Origin: Timema cristinae
Lineage: Eukaryota > Arthropoda > Insecta > Phasmatodea > Timematidae
Reading direction: 5' to 3'
DNA length: 64,000 bases
Assembly: GCA_039000515.1 (NCBI GenBank)
Contig: JBCFYV010000489.1
Coordinates: 1-64,000, forward strand
Of this stretch, positions 25,511 through 36,950 are shown piece after piece; the first letter of the stretch is position 1; each line of letters opens with the position of its first letter. Under the pieces are notes generated by a model. That model ran no database searches, was not told the origin of the DNA, and saw nothing but the letters and a program-made list of their open reading frames with translations. A program made the position numbers and the translations under genes.

Positions 25511-26745
25511 ATATACATTTATATAATTTGAAAAGCCCCTTTTCAGTAAAAAAATTCGGAAAAGACTGACAATTTTGACAAACGAAACTATTTTTTTAGG
25601 AATTAGGATGTCGTTAAAAAAGTTTCTAAAACTAAAAATAAATTATTTTCCCATATTTTGGAAAATGGTCATCTGTACAAACATTCTTTGTTTACTCACC
25701 ATGGAAACTAGATTTGTGTAGGGTGTATATTGGGAATAAAAAATTGCTTTTATCAAAAATAAATCGCCAATTTGTTATTTTGTGGTTTATGCAAAAATAT
25801 AAGTCCTCTCGGGGGGTGCAGGGGGGGAAAATTTACGTTTTTTTTCAAATTCACCGAAAAAATAATATCTAAGTAAAATTTGGGGCCTTTGACGAGTAAA
25901 ATTTTTTCTCTTTTTTTTCCCCAAAAAAAGTTTAAAATACATTTTTGTGCAATAATCTCAGCCATCGCTCAACGACCCCCAGTATAAATACAATTTTTTA
26001 AAAGGTAGAAACTTCAAAAATCCCATGTAATTTATAGACCTTCCCGGGAAAACCCCAAAAAAGCTCTGACAAATGGAATTTAAAATGAAGCTCAGGAAAG
26101 GTAACGCTTAAAATGAAATACCCAATATAGCCACTCTTTTTGATGGGTTAGGTTTAAGTTTTTTAGACCGTCAAATTCTATAAAAAACCAATAAGTCTTA
26201 AAATTCCAAATTGGAATTGTGGGGGTTAAGGAGGGGGAGGGGAAGAGATGGGTTTGAAAAAAAAGCGAAAATTGCCTTTTCCAAAAGAAAAAACTCTTTT
26301 ATGATGAAGTAATTTAATTCGCCAAAATTTATAAAAGGGCACCCAAAAAAAAACCATAAAAGTTGGGGAAAATTTGAAAAAATTTAAATTTCGGGGGGAA
26401 AGGAGGGGCCCCTAAATTTTTTTAATACAAAAATTTGTTTTGGGGAACATTACTTTTTTCAGGAGGGAAAAAAAAATTTTAAAGGTAAAATTAAATGAAT
26501 CACAAAAAAAGTATCTTTTAAATTTGGTAATTGATTTACAAATAATAGCTATTATCACATATCTAGGAGCGACAAACATTAAAATAAACCGATTCGGTGA
26601 CATAACTTTGGGGACCTGTTCTCTTTGGAAAAATAATGTGCTTCATATTTAAAGGTTTCTGTAACTAGTCTCTTATTAATTTATGCACTTTGGGAAAAGT
26701 GACTTTTTTTAAACATGTTTTTTGATCGTGCTTGGGTAAAGTTTC

Positions 26746-27387
26746 GTTGGAAAAGGAGTGTAACGCCTCCTGTGATTGCGCTCGTTTGTGCACTCAATTT
26801 GAAAATTTAGTAATATTTTATTCTAAGATTTATTAATTTATTAATTGCCATAACTGGTTTGTGATGCTATGGTTAGCTTGGATTGTATACAAAGGAACTA
26901 TCAAAATTATGACAGCTGTATGTTCACCAATAAAGCAAGAATGCTATAGCTAAATACGCCAAAGCTTCATCTAATACATTATGAAAATCAAAGAAACCAG
27001 AATATTATGAGATATATTAATGTCCACATTTGCTTGACACATATTTTAATCAAATTTATGTTAAATCTCATTTCTGTATTATTATTGTATTGATTTTTTT
27101 TATGATAGCGATTATAATTTTAGTTTCAAGCCTGTCTAAATTACATAAACAAAACTTTTTCTTTACATTTTAGTAGATGAATTTTGTACAAAAACACTTA
27201 ATAACTATAATTATGACTAAAACAATATTTGGGAATAGTTAAGAATATTTTTTTCTTATAATTTGTATTGTCAACAATTTTAATCACTTTACAAAAATGT
27301 ATTTTATTTTGATATACATATTTATTCTTTAAGAAAATTTGCAGTTATGAATTGTATGAAAGTATTGTTCTATTATAGTAAAATAAT
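26746..27387. other. AT-rich non-coding stretch
   Basis: Sequence texture returns to normal here. No gene or element recognised. Confidence 0.5.
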
Positions 27388-27544
27388 TGAATGTGTGGAA
27401 TGCCAGGTCGCCACCGTGTTCGGATTCCACATTAAAACTGTAGGTCCTTCATTTCATCTCACAATCACCCTACCATTAAACATTAGCGTAAGTGCGTATA
27501 ACCCGAACGGGTAGTAAGACGCGGTGCTAATAATAATAATAATA
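27388..27544 (+). mobile_element. SINE-A, 5'-truncated, with 13-bp target duplication
   Basis: It starts within the SINE-A body (TGAATGTGTGGAATGCCAGG) and runs through the tail GTATAACCCGAACGGGTAG to a (TAA)n end. It matches the 3' half of the full copy at 37814-38093. The 13-bp direct repeat ATAGTAAAATAAT flanks it (27375-27387 and 27545-27557). 5' truncation with a target duplication indicates LINE-type target-primed insertion. Confidence 0.92.
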
Positions 27545-27557
27545 ATAGTAAAATAAT

Positions 27558-28038
27558 CTAATACTGAAACAGAGTTTTTAGTGTAAAAAAATATATATTT
27601 ATTTCTATTCACCTTTACTAAAATTAAGAGATATTTAATTTTCCATACAAACGTGAGAAAGTGTCTGAAGAGTGTAATTGGACAAAACATTATGATATTT
27701 TTGTTGTGTGAACCTAAAAGCGCGTACAGAGAGATAAATCTTCATTTTCAGACTTGAATTTACTATAAACTTATTTAAAACAGATTTGTTAACTCTCATT
27801 GCACATCAGTATAAAATAATGTTGGATATAATCTTTCCAGTGTTTAAAATAAGACGGTAGTAGGCTACCGATACCAATCATATACTTAGAAGACTCTTTT
27901 CATTGTATTTTATATGTGTTTTTTTTAAGTTTTATAAAGTAGCATCTCACTTATATATTTTTTTTGTATTAAATGTAAAAAAATAAATGCAACCTTAACA
28001 TAAGTATTAAATTTTAGTTACCGATATATTTTGTGCAT
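27558..28038. other. AT-rich non-coding stretch
   Basis: No gene or element recognised. Confidence 0.5.
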
Positions 28039-28192
28039 CCTTACTTCCCGTTACAGCTATCCGCGTAATTAATCCAATGGATTAGGAATGAGGAAGGTAG
28101 AATTTTTGAGAAATGTGTCCGTATTTGCGTTGAAGGAGAATTATAAGCTTTTTAGGAAAAACCTCTCTATGTACACCCGATTGAGATTTTAA
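28039..28192 (-). mobile_element. SINE-B fragment, diverged
   Basis: In reverse orientation: tail remnant CCTTACTTCCCGTTACAGC, then CCAATGGATTAGGAATGAGG and the GTATTTGCGTTGAAGGAGAA block, then a decayed join toward the head (ACACCCGATTGAGATTTT). The head itself is missing or unrecognisable. Confidence 0.75.
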
Positions 28193-28314
28193 CACTTATA
28201 TCCCAGTTATGTGCAGTCCAATCTAATGAAAAAAGCGAATCCTTAAGAATTGTAGCCACAGAAGCTGGTCACAAAAAAATTTATTAATTAATTTACAAGA
28301 CTGCGTGTCTCTTC

Positions 28315-29321
28315 GGCCCGGTGCCCACGAGCGACGTGCGTCACCGCTAAAGGCATTTCACACTAGCAACTTGCGTCTGGTGACAGACGCTAAGTTGACA
28401 CATGTCACAGCACCCGGAGCAGTGCACACTAGCAACTTGCGTCTATTTGGACGAAACTTTCGGCTTCAATCGGTTTAAAGCCATGGCCGTGATAAGTATA
28501 CTCCCAGAGCGGAAAAAAATAGGCAAATTTATCTTTGCTGTATACAACTCTGATACCCTGACATGAACTTATAAGTCATCTTTATTTATATCTGTAACAA
28601 TAATGTATAGGCATTTTGCCTAACATCCAGTCTCACTCATTATTTTATAAGTGAACAGTGGTTGTGACATGTTTCAAGTATTTTACAAATTGTTACTGTG
28701 AAAATAAATGGTAGTTTTAATGCACTTTTACTATAATTCCGGATAATCCAGATGGCATATTGTCCTAGTTAGTCCTTATAAATGAAGTTCCACTGTATAT
28801 AGAAACATATTTTTTCCCCCAATTCATAAAAATTATTAGTAAAAGAAAATTGAGATTAAACTCGCCAAGTCAATTTAGCATTATGGCTTCCATTTCATCA
28901 GTATTTGGATATAGCATCTTTCATATCTCCATCCATGTGTTTTTGTTTTTTATTCTGTCGTGTTATTCTTCCAAGGACGCATTCAAAATGACAGGGTCCA
29001 TCCCGCACCTCATTGATAAAAAGTTATGTGTCTATTTCATCCTTTATTCTGACTGTACACTGATTACCGTCACAATGACACACGCAGTTCGTGTCCACTG
29101 CTCTATGTCTTTACAGGGACTGACAGAACACACTGAACAGTAGCGTCACCGCCACGTTTGGCAGAAATCCGCATCACTAGTTTTGAGGCAAAAATGACGC
29201 CAACTTGACGCCAGACCTCGCGTCCCTTGTAAACTCCATCATTCGAATCAAAGTAACGCTGAGACGCAGCGTCACATAACGCAACTGCAAAGATGGCGCA
29301 CGTCGCTTGTGGGCAACGGCC
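28315..29321. mobile_element. non-autonomous DNA transposon with ~26-bp inverted ends
   Basis: The left end GGCCCGGTGCCCACGAGCGA and its continuation CGTGCG match the reverse complement of the right end (GGCCGTTGCCCACAAGCGAC + GTGCG) with one gap and two mismatches. Both ends are unusually GC-rich for this window and both contain several GACGC/GCGTC words. The interior has no transposase; a 97-codon open frame at 28850-29143 is not family-like. A 20-bp direct repeat (CACACTAGCAACTTGCGTCT) occurs twice near the left end. No target duplication was clear, so the superfamily is undetermined. Confidence 0.75.
28735..28797 (-). mobile_element. Tigger/pogo-like terminal fragment inside the 28.3-29.3 kb element
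   Basis: Read on the minus strand this gives CAGTGGAACTTCATTTATAA and then GGATTATCCGGAAT, a typical Tigger/pogo end (CAGTGGAACCTC...GGATAATCCGGA). No opposite end was found, so it is a fragment or solo end. Confidence 0.5.
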
Positions 29322-30060
29322 TTAAATTTAAACACTGTAAGAAGCACTGGCATTGTATATTTGGGTCCAACACTCTCAATTGTTTGAAAAGTTTTGGTTA
29401 ATGAAAGGAAGGTGAGGCGGGGTGAGGATTACCGCTCGCTACCTGAACTATTGTACTACGGAGAGAGAGCAGCTCTTTAGCTTTTAGATTGTCTTTCTCA
29501 CAAGGAACATTTTGAAAGTGAGTTGTTTTAAAGAATTCTCACTTGAAAGCACTGTTATCACTGCATATGGTAAGTTCTGCCTGAATCGAGGGGCGCACCA
29601 AATCTCCCGTAAGGTTGTGTTTCGGTTATTTCCTTGTATGTGCACAAAGGTCAAACCTTCGTATTAAAATTTCTACTTCCGGTTAAAATTTTTGAGCTTT
29701 TATTAAATGTTGCACATCATGAGGTCATCGCATTGCTATTGAATTCCTCATTTATATATTTTGACCAATAGAAAAATGTAAATAGTGACTATTAAATCTA
29801 AAATGATAGCGCTAGATCATTGCTGTACAAACATTTCACCTAAGAAGATAAATAAAAAAGAACATACACTTTTTGAGGGATTTACTAATATTTAATTAAT
29901 CTATGGCACTAGAGGATTATTATTGCGTTAACATTAGTACCTCTGTACAACTAAAGCTCACAACATTGTATTAATATATTTGCCAACATTTCAGAAACTT
30001 GGTTTTATAAATATATATTTCAAATAAAAGTTTATTTTTATTTTAATAGTGCTACAATTT
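29322..30060. other. non-coding stretch
   Basis: No gene or element recognised. A slightly GC-richer patch near 29400-29475 (purine-rich GAGGCGGGGTGAGG and GGAGAGAGAGCAGC) has no coding signal. Confidence 0.5.
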
Positions 30061-30074
30061 TGCAATGATAAGTT

Positions 30075-30985
30075 ATTTAGTATCTCAAATAGGTGCGGAG
30101 ATAAGGACAGTTCCGCTTCTGTAAGGTACCCTAAAAGTCATTTTTATAGGAAAATTAAAATAGCCATTTTGTTTATAATCTTAATCAACACCTAGATACG
30201 AATTTTAATCAAAATCGTCAGAGCCGATTTTGAAAAAAAACAGATTTTTTTTTTTCTCTTTCACCCTTTATTAAACTACTCTTAATTTTAGGGTTGAACA
30301 GACACACATACAGACAACATTGCAAAAACAACTGTTTAGGGTTCGGGGGGACATGAGACGTCGAAATCCATCAACATTTTAGGTTAGATTTTTTGTTGAC
30401 AGTCGCAATACTTTTCATTTAGTGTTCGAAAAGTTTGAAAAAAATATATGTATTTGCGTTAGCTTGAAAATGATTGGTTTTTATAAAAATATGTTTCAAA
30501 TAAAATGTTTGTATTATAAATAGACCTACATATTTTAAATTATTAGTAATTTCATATCTCAAATAGTTTCGGAGATATGATAAAAAATGAGGATTTACGC
30601 ATCAGACCGGAACATTTAGTCATTTTGCCAAAAAAAAAAATGAGAGTAGCCATAAAAAAAAAAATATATATTGATCAATGCTCAGAAATAAAATTCAATC
30701 AAAATCGGGGTTTCTCTTTCCACCCTTCAGTAAAACACCCTCAATTTTAGGGTTAGATATCCAATTCCAAAAACCCTTGGGGCAACCTTATGAAAACCCT
30801 AGATACCAAGTTTTAGCCCGATCTGTATAATGGTTTAGGCTATACTCTGAGGTACAGACAAAACAGAAATTAAAAAAAAAACTTTTTCGGTTATCATGAA
30901 ACGTCAAAATTCATCAAAATCTCGAACTCAATTTTTTTTTACGATCACAATACTTTCTCTACCTGTGAGATAGCGAGAAAGTAAA
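30075..30985. repeat. diverged direct duplication (two ~430-bp units)
   Basis: Unit 1 (about 30075-30430) and unit 2 (about 30550-30985) share in the same order: TCTCAAATAG..CGGAGATA, ATTCAATCAAAATCG-type text, TTTCACCCTT..AGTAAAAC..CTCAATTTTAGGGTT, CAGACA, TGAAACGTC-type words with AAATTCATCAA, and CGATCACAATACTTT. Unit 2 ends in CTGTGAGATAGCGAGAAAGT, a self-similar terminus. It is probably the 3' or terminal part of a repeat family present twice. No ORF is conserved. Confidence 0.6.
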
Positions 30986-31169
30986 AAAAGCAGCTTAAAT
31001 AAAAGAACTATTAGATATGGAGTTTGTAGCTAATGTAGGTAGGTTTACTACCTTCCCCCACCCATTATCTCAACATACCTACTTACTCAAAATATTTGCT
31101 AACTATGAACATTTTGAAATAAATACGAGGTTGGGGAGAGGGGTCCGGACCCCTCCCCCCTCCTAAAAG

Positions 31170-31740
31170 AATGAGCTTTCTATGCCCTGGCACAGAAGAG
31201 TATCTAAAGTGGCCGCACATGGCACAGACAAATTTCTCCAACCCAGCTATCTTTTCTTCAGTTGAAGTTAATGATTCACCTAACTGTCTGAGAATTTCTT
31301 GGAATTAGTGATTCTTTTTCAAAGAGTTTAACTTTAACTTGTTTTGAAATCAGACCTTGTAAAAATGCGGTAATCAGCCATACTAGGCCTCTACCAGATA
31401 ATGTCCCAGCTCCTCTGTGATACAAGTTACAATGGTCGTCCTTCTGCTGTTGGTAGAGGACACACCACACTCAAGTCAAACCTGAGAATCAAGTTAGTTC
31501 TCTTGATGGTGAATTAATAGAGCCGAATCTTCAGTGTCATTTTCACTAACCAGGATATTCTGTCTGATTACTAATATGTGATCTATGTTGGACGTGCAAA
31601 CAATCGTTGTGTCTACCTCTTAATGATGGCAAGCAAGTTCAGGCACCACTGTTGTCTCAAAACTGACACCCTTGCTCGTGTAGTTATAACACACAGTATC
31701 TGCTCCAACAACGAGAATTTTGCTTACCAAAAGTTAAGCA
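31170..31740 (-). pseudogene. decayed coding remnant of unknown family
   Basis: The minus strand has better codon texture than its surroundings and short segments that read like protein in shifting frames (SLTSTEEKIAGLEKFVCAMC near 31205-31265, and TNSRRTTIVTCITEELGHYL near 31385-31450). Stops and frame changes separate them. A C-x2-C pair is visible in the first piece. I do not recognise the family. It may be an old transposable-element gene. Confidence 0.35.
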
Positions 31741-32778
31741 TGCTTCTGATTTTTTTCACATAGTGTATAAGAAAGTCATCTTATAGAGTAGCATCTATAT
31801 TAGCTTGAACTATACCTATATCATATTTTTTGTTTAAATTCTGGTACTTTATAGCCTGTGCATCAACTTACTTTTGTCTTATTTTATTCACTGAGCCACC
31901 AATTCAAGCAGAGAAAATGACACGAGACTTAGCTTATACAGCTTTTGCACGTAAATTACTGGCGCACATTACTAGTGTCACGTGATGGCTCATAATATCC
32001 AAAATCTCGTTCCAAGTTCATGAGAAAACCATTTAAATTAATCCCAATATAACAATTTCTTTAAAATTGGGCAGTCTTCACCTCGGAAAGTTATCAAAGC
32101 TGCTTGACTCAACAATGCGCCCTATAATTATTGAGAGTCCTTGAACGTCTAGAAACTTTAGGGTTGCGAGTATCTTCTCTTCCATCTTTATTTGTCTAGC
32201 ATTGGAAAGTTGGCACGAAACGTTCACAACAGCCTTCGTGAACCCCAACTTTAAGACAGATTCTCGGTGGCATTCCGATCTTTTATGTTTTTTAAATTTG
32301 AAAGAGAATTTTTTAGGTTTTGGAAACCTGATTCAATGAAAGATCAATTCTAATTTGGAGGAAAATTGAATGTTAATTTGCAAATATTACAGAAAAACTG
32401 CGTCTGTTGATCTTTCATATTTCAAACATGGGCATATTTTCAGTCAGTGAACCTGGAAACTTCTTTTATGAACGCGTTGGTCTTGTCCTTCAGTAATTTG
32501 TGGTTGAGATCGAGGACTACCAAGATGAAAAGGGCCAATCGCCTTAAGAAATCATTAACTGAAAAAAAAAATTCCATGTGGAAAGAGACTATCATAGTTC
32601 CCCTTATTTAAAGGTAAAATACATTTTTAGAGTTTCCAAGGGACTTTGTGGAAGGTGTTGGCTAAGGATTTATAATACTTAAAAGATTTTATTAATCCTA
32701 ATATATATTATATAGTACATATAAGTAAAAAGGTATCTTGAAAGTTACATTGGCTGGCAAAAAATATTTTTTTCTTAG
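31741..32778. other. non-coding stretch
   Basis: No gene or element recognised between the decayed remnant and the BEL element. Confidence 0.5.
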
Positions 32779-33304
32779 TGTTCAGTCTCTGAACTGTATA
32801 TATTTAATATTATAAAATAGCCTTTATGCAATAGTTTGTTTAACCTAGTTCATTTTTATTTAGTTCCCTATTTTTATTGGTTTGTATGTGTTAGTGGTTC
32901 TTTGGTCTTTGGTTCCCTCCTTTTTTTGAGAGTGGAAAGAAGGGGGAAAGTAGGTTGTTGGTTCCTTTTGTTAGTCAGTTCAGCGTGGGACTCTGTACGT
33001 GTTGGTGTCTGCTATGACGACTACATCTTTTGCTTTGTAAATTATTGTTTATGTGTGAGTCTGTGCTTCGGGCTCTAAAGGGGCCTCTTTGGTCCAAAGC
33101 TACAGCCAATATTCGAGAATTGCCGAGGAATTAACGACCTTGTTCACTATTCCTTCACATGCCAACCCACAAGGTAAACCTCCATTTTCGCGTAACTTTA
33201 TTTTGAAGAGGTAAGCTTTTATCACATAGTTTATATACAGTCCACTTTTTATTGGTTTTGTTGTTGTTATTTTGATGCTAATAGTTTGTCGACTGGAAAG
33301 AACA
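32779..33304 (+). repeat. BEL/Pao 5' LTR (526 bp)
   Basis: Starts TGTTCAGTCTCTGAAC and ends CTGGAAAGAACA. It aligns along its length with the 3' LTR. Compared with it, this copy keeps a stretch of about 55 bp around 33005-33062 that the other lacks. The primer-binding region would start just downstream (TTTGGTCAGTCCGGCCGG); the matching tRNA was not identified. Confidence 0.95.
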
Positions 33305-33853
33305 TTTGGTCAGTCCGGCCGGATATTGTAATTTGTTGATTGTTTTCCAGTCGTTTGCGCCATCTTGGCCATTTATTTTCCCGCTATGCTGTTCTTGTAC
33401 TTTGTGTAATTTCATTATTAAATTGTTTTGAAGTTGTTGGGTTTCTTGTGGGTCAAGAAAATCTATTTTGTCGTATTACGATTCATAATTCTTGTGATTT
33501 GGTATTTTAATTTCGTATATTAACTTAGTGTTTCCTACTTTGTTGTGCGTCACTTGTGACGTCATTTCTCGGCTTCTCGCACAAACTAACGTTCAATATT
33601 CATCGATATACGAGATTCGATACATCGATCTCACTTTATCTCGCAGTTTATCGCTGGTCTGATACATTCGATTTTCTCTCGCTATCTATCGCTTGCCGGT
33701 CACTATCGATCATTCTTTGTGTACATAAATAGTTCGTCTTGTTTTGTTCTCGAACGTAGTTAATAATAAAAAATTGTTTATTTGTTTGGTTTCACACCGT
33801 TCTTTAAATTATAATCATGCTCTGGGGTCTACGAAAATAAGATCACGGCATCT
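33305..33853 (+). other. BEL/Pao 5' leader
   Basis: Non-coding leader between LTR and gag. It contains many short ATCGAT/TCGATA words (about 33600-33715), a TATA-like ACATAAATAG at about 33723, and AATAAAAAATTG near 33765. This composition resembles an LTR promoter or polyadenylation region more than a leader, but it has no counterpart after the 3' LTR. Confidence 0.6.
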
Positions 33854-34800
33854 TTGAACCTCATGTGCATGATTTTTGATAAGGTGAAAGAAGCTCAAGA
33901 CGATCCTTCAGATCCCCTGCGGCTACAGTTGATACAATCGTTCGCACAAGAACTCACAAATACGCGGGAAAAGTTTGAAAATTCTATTGTGGAGCTGGAT
34001 AGTTACCTGGCAAAGGGTAAACAACCTAGTAAGAGTGATAAGGTAAAAGAGCAGCAGGAATTTATGTTGGCCTACTTTTCCTTCATCTCTATTTATAACC
34101 AGCTGTTTCCAGAGTCACTACTATTCAAGCCATGTGAGAGAGTAGTGTTACCAACCCAGCCCTGTTCCTACGAGTCTTCCAGGCCCTAGTAAGATTGTAT
34201 TACCGTCCATTGAATTGCCTAGTTTCGGTGGCAACATTTCTGAATGGCCTGAATTCTATGATGTTTCACCATTTAGTCGAGTGTAACAATGAGTATCCTG
34301 ATATTGTTAAATTTACCATCCTCAAGTCTCATCTTCATGATAAAGCACTCTCACTAGTTAAAAACCTCACCTACGGCAAAGCGGATTTCCTGCAGCAATT
34401 TATGCACTCAAGGCCAATATAACAACCCCGAAAGTTATTTGTAATTTTCATCTAGACAAACTGGTTCATTTTCCTAGCATTGGGAAGCACTCACCGACTC
34501 ACTTGAGAAAACTACTAACCACTATCAACGAACACTTGGGAGCACTATGTCTCCAAAATCTGCCTGTAGATCAATGGGACACATTGTTAATTTTCATTGT
34601 CATTCACAAACTAGATCCGTCGTCCAAAAGGCAGGGGGAAATAACTTCACAAGACAATGCGTTTACCCACAATGAATGAGTTTCTTCATTTTCTTGGAAA
34701 ACGATGTCAGATTGAAGAGGCCCTAACCCCTTCAGGTGTCGGTTTATAGGCCACGGCAAGTTACCTACCTACACAGATAGAAGTCGCCAACGTGGGGTTC
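33854..34800 (+). pseudogene. BEL/Pao gag remnant
   Basis: Two open segments (33854-34189 and 34195-34422) in different frames read as BEL/Pao gag. The first is a charged, helical N-terminal part (KVKEAQDDPSDP..., ELTNTREKFENSIVELDSYL). The second includes the conserved DUF1759 core (NEYPDIVKFTILKSHLHDKA). The boundary between them corresponds to the usual LP.F.GN..EWPEF motif, broken here by a frameshift. Downstream, about 34430-34800 keeps gag-like words with stops. In a working element this protein would form the cytoplasmic particle. The frame is interrupted at least twice within gag. Confidence 0.85.
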
Positions 34801-34812
34801 ATTCGTTTGTAG

Positions 34813-35800
34813 TTGGATCAAAGGGGCAGCAGGATCCAAGCTACCTCCCCAAGAACATCGAGACAAAAGAACAGATGGAAATACTTCTGGAAGCTCAAGA
34901 CTATGTGTGAATTGCAAACAACCCCATACCTATATCATTGTGAACCCTTTCTAAAACTAACTCCTGTTGAAAGATTTGAATTTGTAAAACATAAGCAACT
35001 GTGCTTGAATTGTTTAAGTGGCTCGCATAAGGCAGCATCTTGTAGCTCAGTGCTAACTGTCGCCATTGTAACTCCAAACACCACTCGTTGCTCCATTTTG
35101 AAAACCGTACAATGAAAGCCAGGCCTAATGTTGAGGTCACCCCCCCCCCCCCCCCCGAATGTGGAAGAAGAAGCAGCTTATAGGCCTACAGCGTGTACAG
35201 CTTCCACAGTATCGTCAGCAGCTTCTACATCCCTTAAATCCATGGTGCTGCTATCTACAGCATTGCTACACGTAACGGATGCATCGGGAAACCTACAAGA
35301 GGTTAGGTTCTTGGTAGACTCAGCTAGCCAGGCAAACTTCATCACTGAATCTTGTTTTAAAAGGCTAGGTTTATCTCGTCATCGTTTGAGAGGCTCGGTA
35401 ATGGAATCGGGGAATCACCGCTCCCCATTCATGGCACTACTTCATTGACACTTCAACCCAGATTCTTAGACAAGCCTAGGTTTCATGTCTCGGCTTTGAT
35501 TGTTGACAAGATCACAGATCAACTTCCAGCGGTCCAAATACTACCAAAAACATGGCCCCATTTGGAGGGTTTGACTCTTGCAGATGACCACTTTTATCAA
35601 CCAGTGAAGTGGATGGTCTAGTGGGGGCGGAATTCTATCCCTACATAGTTGATGGAAGGAGAATATTTGGTCAGCCAAACACTCCTGTGGCCCTAAGCTC
35701 ATGTTTCGGATGGCTACTTATGGGCAAAACGTCTCTCACTCAGGTCCACAGTACCCAAAAACTTTTGTGCCTCGCTGGATCCACATTTAGATAGGGTCCT
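34813..35800 (+). pseudogene. BEL/Pao zinc knuckle and aspartic protease remnant
   Basis: A CCHC zinc knuckle, CLNCLSGSHKAASC with C-x2-C-x4-H-x4-C spacing, lies at 35002-35043, preceded by LTPVERFEFVKHKQLC typical of BEL/Pao. After a frame change and a run of 17 C residues (35140-35156), an open segment to 35448 carries the protease active-site region LVDSASQANFI. The family usually has D-(S/T)-G; here Ala replaces Gly, so activity is doubtful. The segment 35609-35794 (GAEFYPYIVDG, FGWLLMG) is the conserved DUF1758-type C-terminal part. Frameshifts separate all three. Confidence 0.85.
35140..35156 (+). repeat. poly-C run (17) inside the protease region
   Basis: Seventeen C residues interrupt the coding remnant between the knuckle and the protease. 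The run falls at a frame change. Confidence 0.9.
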
Positions 35801-36009
35801 TCAACAGTTTTGGTTTGTTGGAGGAGGTTCCTACAGAAAAACCTGTTTATAGTCATGAAGAAACTCGCTGTGAAGACATATTCCGTCAAAGTGTTAAAAT
35901 AGAAAGTTCTGGTCGATATTCATTGCACTGCCATTCCAACACGGCCCATGCGACTTGGGAGATTCCAAGTCCAAAGCAGAAAAGCGATATTATACACTAG
36001 AGAAAAGGT

Positions 36010-36950
36010 TGGAATGCAACCCTGAAATGCGTAAGGAATACCATGCCTTCATGAAGATTATTTAGATCAAAAACACATGTCCTTGTCCCCTAGCACTGAT
36101 TCAAAGTCGCTCTCATATTATATTCCACATCACTGTGTCCTGAAGCCTGAGAGTACAACAACCAAATTAAGAGTGGTTTTTGATGCTAGTGCCAAGTCCA
36201 CCTCAGGGCTTTCTTTGAATGATGCTCTCCTCACTGGACCTAAACTTCAATTGGATATCTTTGAGATACTTTTAAACTTACGTTTGCATCCCATTGCCCT
36301 CACCGCTGATATACGACAAATGTATAGGCAAATATGGGTTCACCCTGAACATCGATCCTTTCAGAAAATTCTTTGGCGCTTTTCCACTACAGAACCTCTG
36401 AAGACCTATCAACTCGATACAGTGCCTTTGGGGTAAAGTCATCGCCATTCTTGGCACTTCGCGAGTTGTTAAGCAACTGGCCATAGATGAACAAGATCGG
36501 GTTTCCCCCTGGCGTCCCAGGTCGCAGAGAATGATATATATGTGGATGATGTGGTTACTGGAGCACCTACCGTTGACCAAGCAAAACTCCTTTATCATCA
36601 ATTAGTGAGGTTCTTCCTAAGTGGTGGTTTTGAATTGCGCAAGTGGTCAAGTAACAATTCGGACCTCCTTCGTGCCATTTCTATTGAACATCAAGTAAAT
36701 CAAGTCAAAAAATTTGATGGTGATACCTCTTCTAACATCGGCCTAAAAATCTTAGGCATGCAGTGGATACCGAACTGGGATGTATTCACTTTTAGTGTAA
36801 ATGTGACACCATGTGAATGCACAAAAAGAGCTGTTCTTTCTACAGTGGCTAGAATTTTTGATCCTTTAGGCTTCGTATCGCCCACCACAATGTTTGCAAA
36901 AATGTTGACCCAAACCCTTTGGGTCTGAAGATTGGTTGGGATGATACCCC
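36010..36950 (+). pseudogene. BEL/Pao reverse transcriptase remnant
   Basis: The segment 36077-36436 contains YYIPHHCVLKPES, LRVVFDASAKS (palm motif with FDAS) and IRQMYRQIWVHPEHRSFQKI, all standard for BEL/Pao RT. After a short frame break the catalytic box YVDD sits at 36539-36550, followed by an open segment to 36928 with GGFELRKWSSN, LGMQW and ARIFDPLGFVSP, the thumb/connection motifs of the family (Peptidase_A17/RT region). Polymerase residues are intact in sequence, but the reading frame is not. Confidence 0.92.

Larger units (their letters stand above)
8335..26745. other. homopolymer-distorted block (probable poor consensus)
   Basis: Across about 18 kb, homopolymer runs of five or more bases occur every few tens of bases, in all four nucleotides, unlike the flanking sequence. 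Recognisable repeats inside (the SINE pieces near 9.17 and 10.45 kb) are altered mostly by bases being replaced or duplicated to match a neighbour. Only short Lys/Phe/Asn-rich open frames occur, none family-like. I infer low-accuracy or low-coverage consensus rather than biology. Apart from the separately listed features I can support no gene here. Start and end are judged by eye. Confidence 0.6.

Noticed and set aside
28850..29143. 97-codon open frame
   Set aside because: Lies within a TIR-bounded non-autonomous transposon, has no domain-like motif and overlaps no splice or start context.
34901..35140. Minus-strand open frame opposite the BEL zinc knuckle
   Set aside because: Antisense shadow of the gag-pol remnant.
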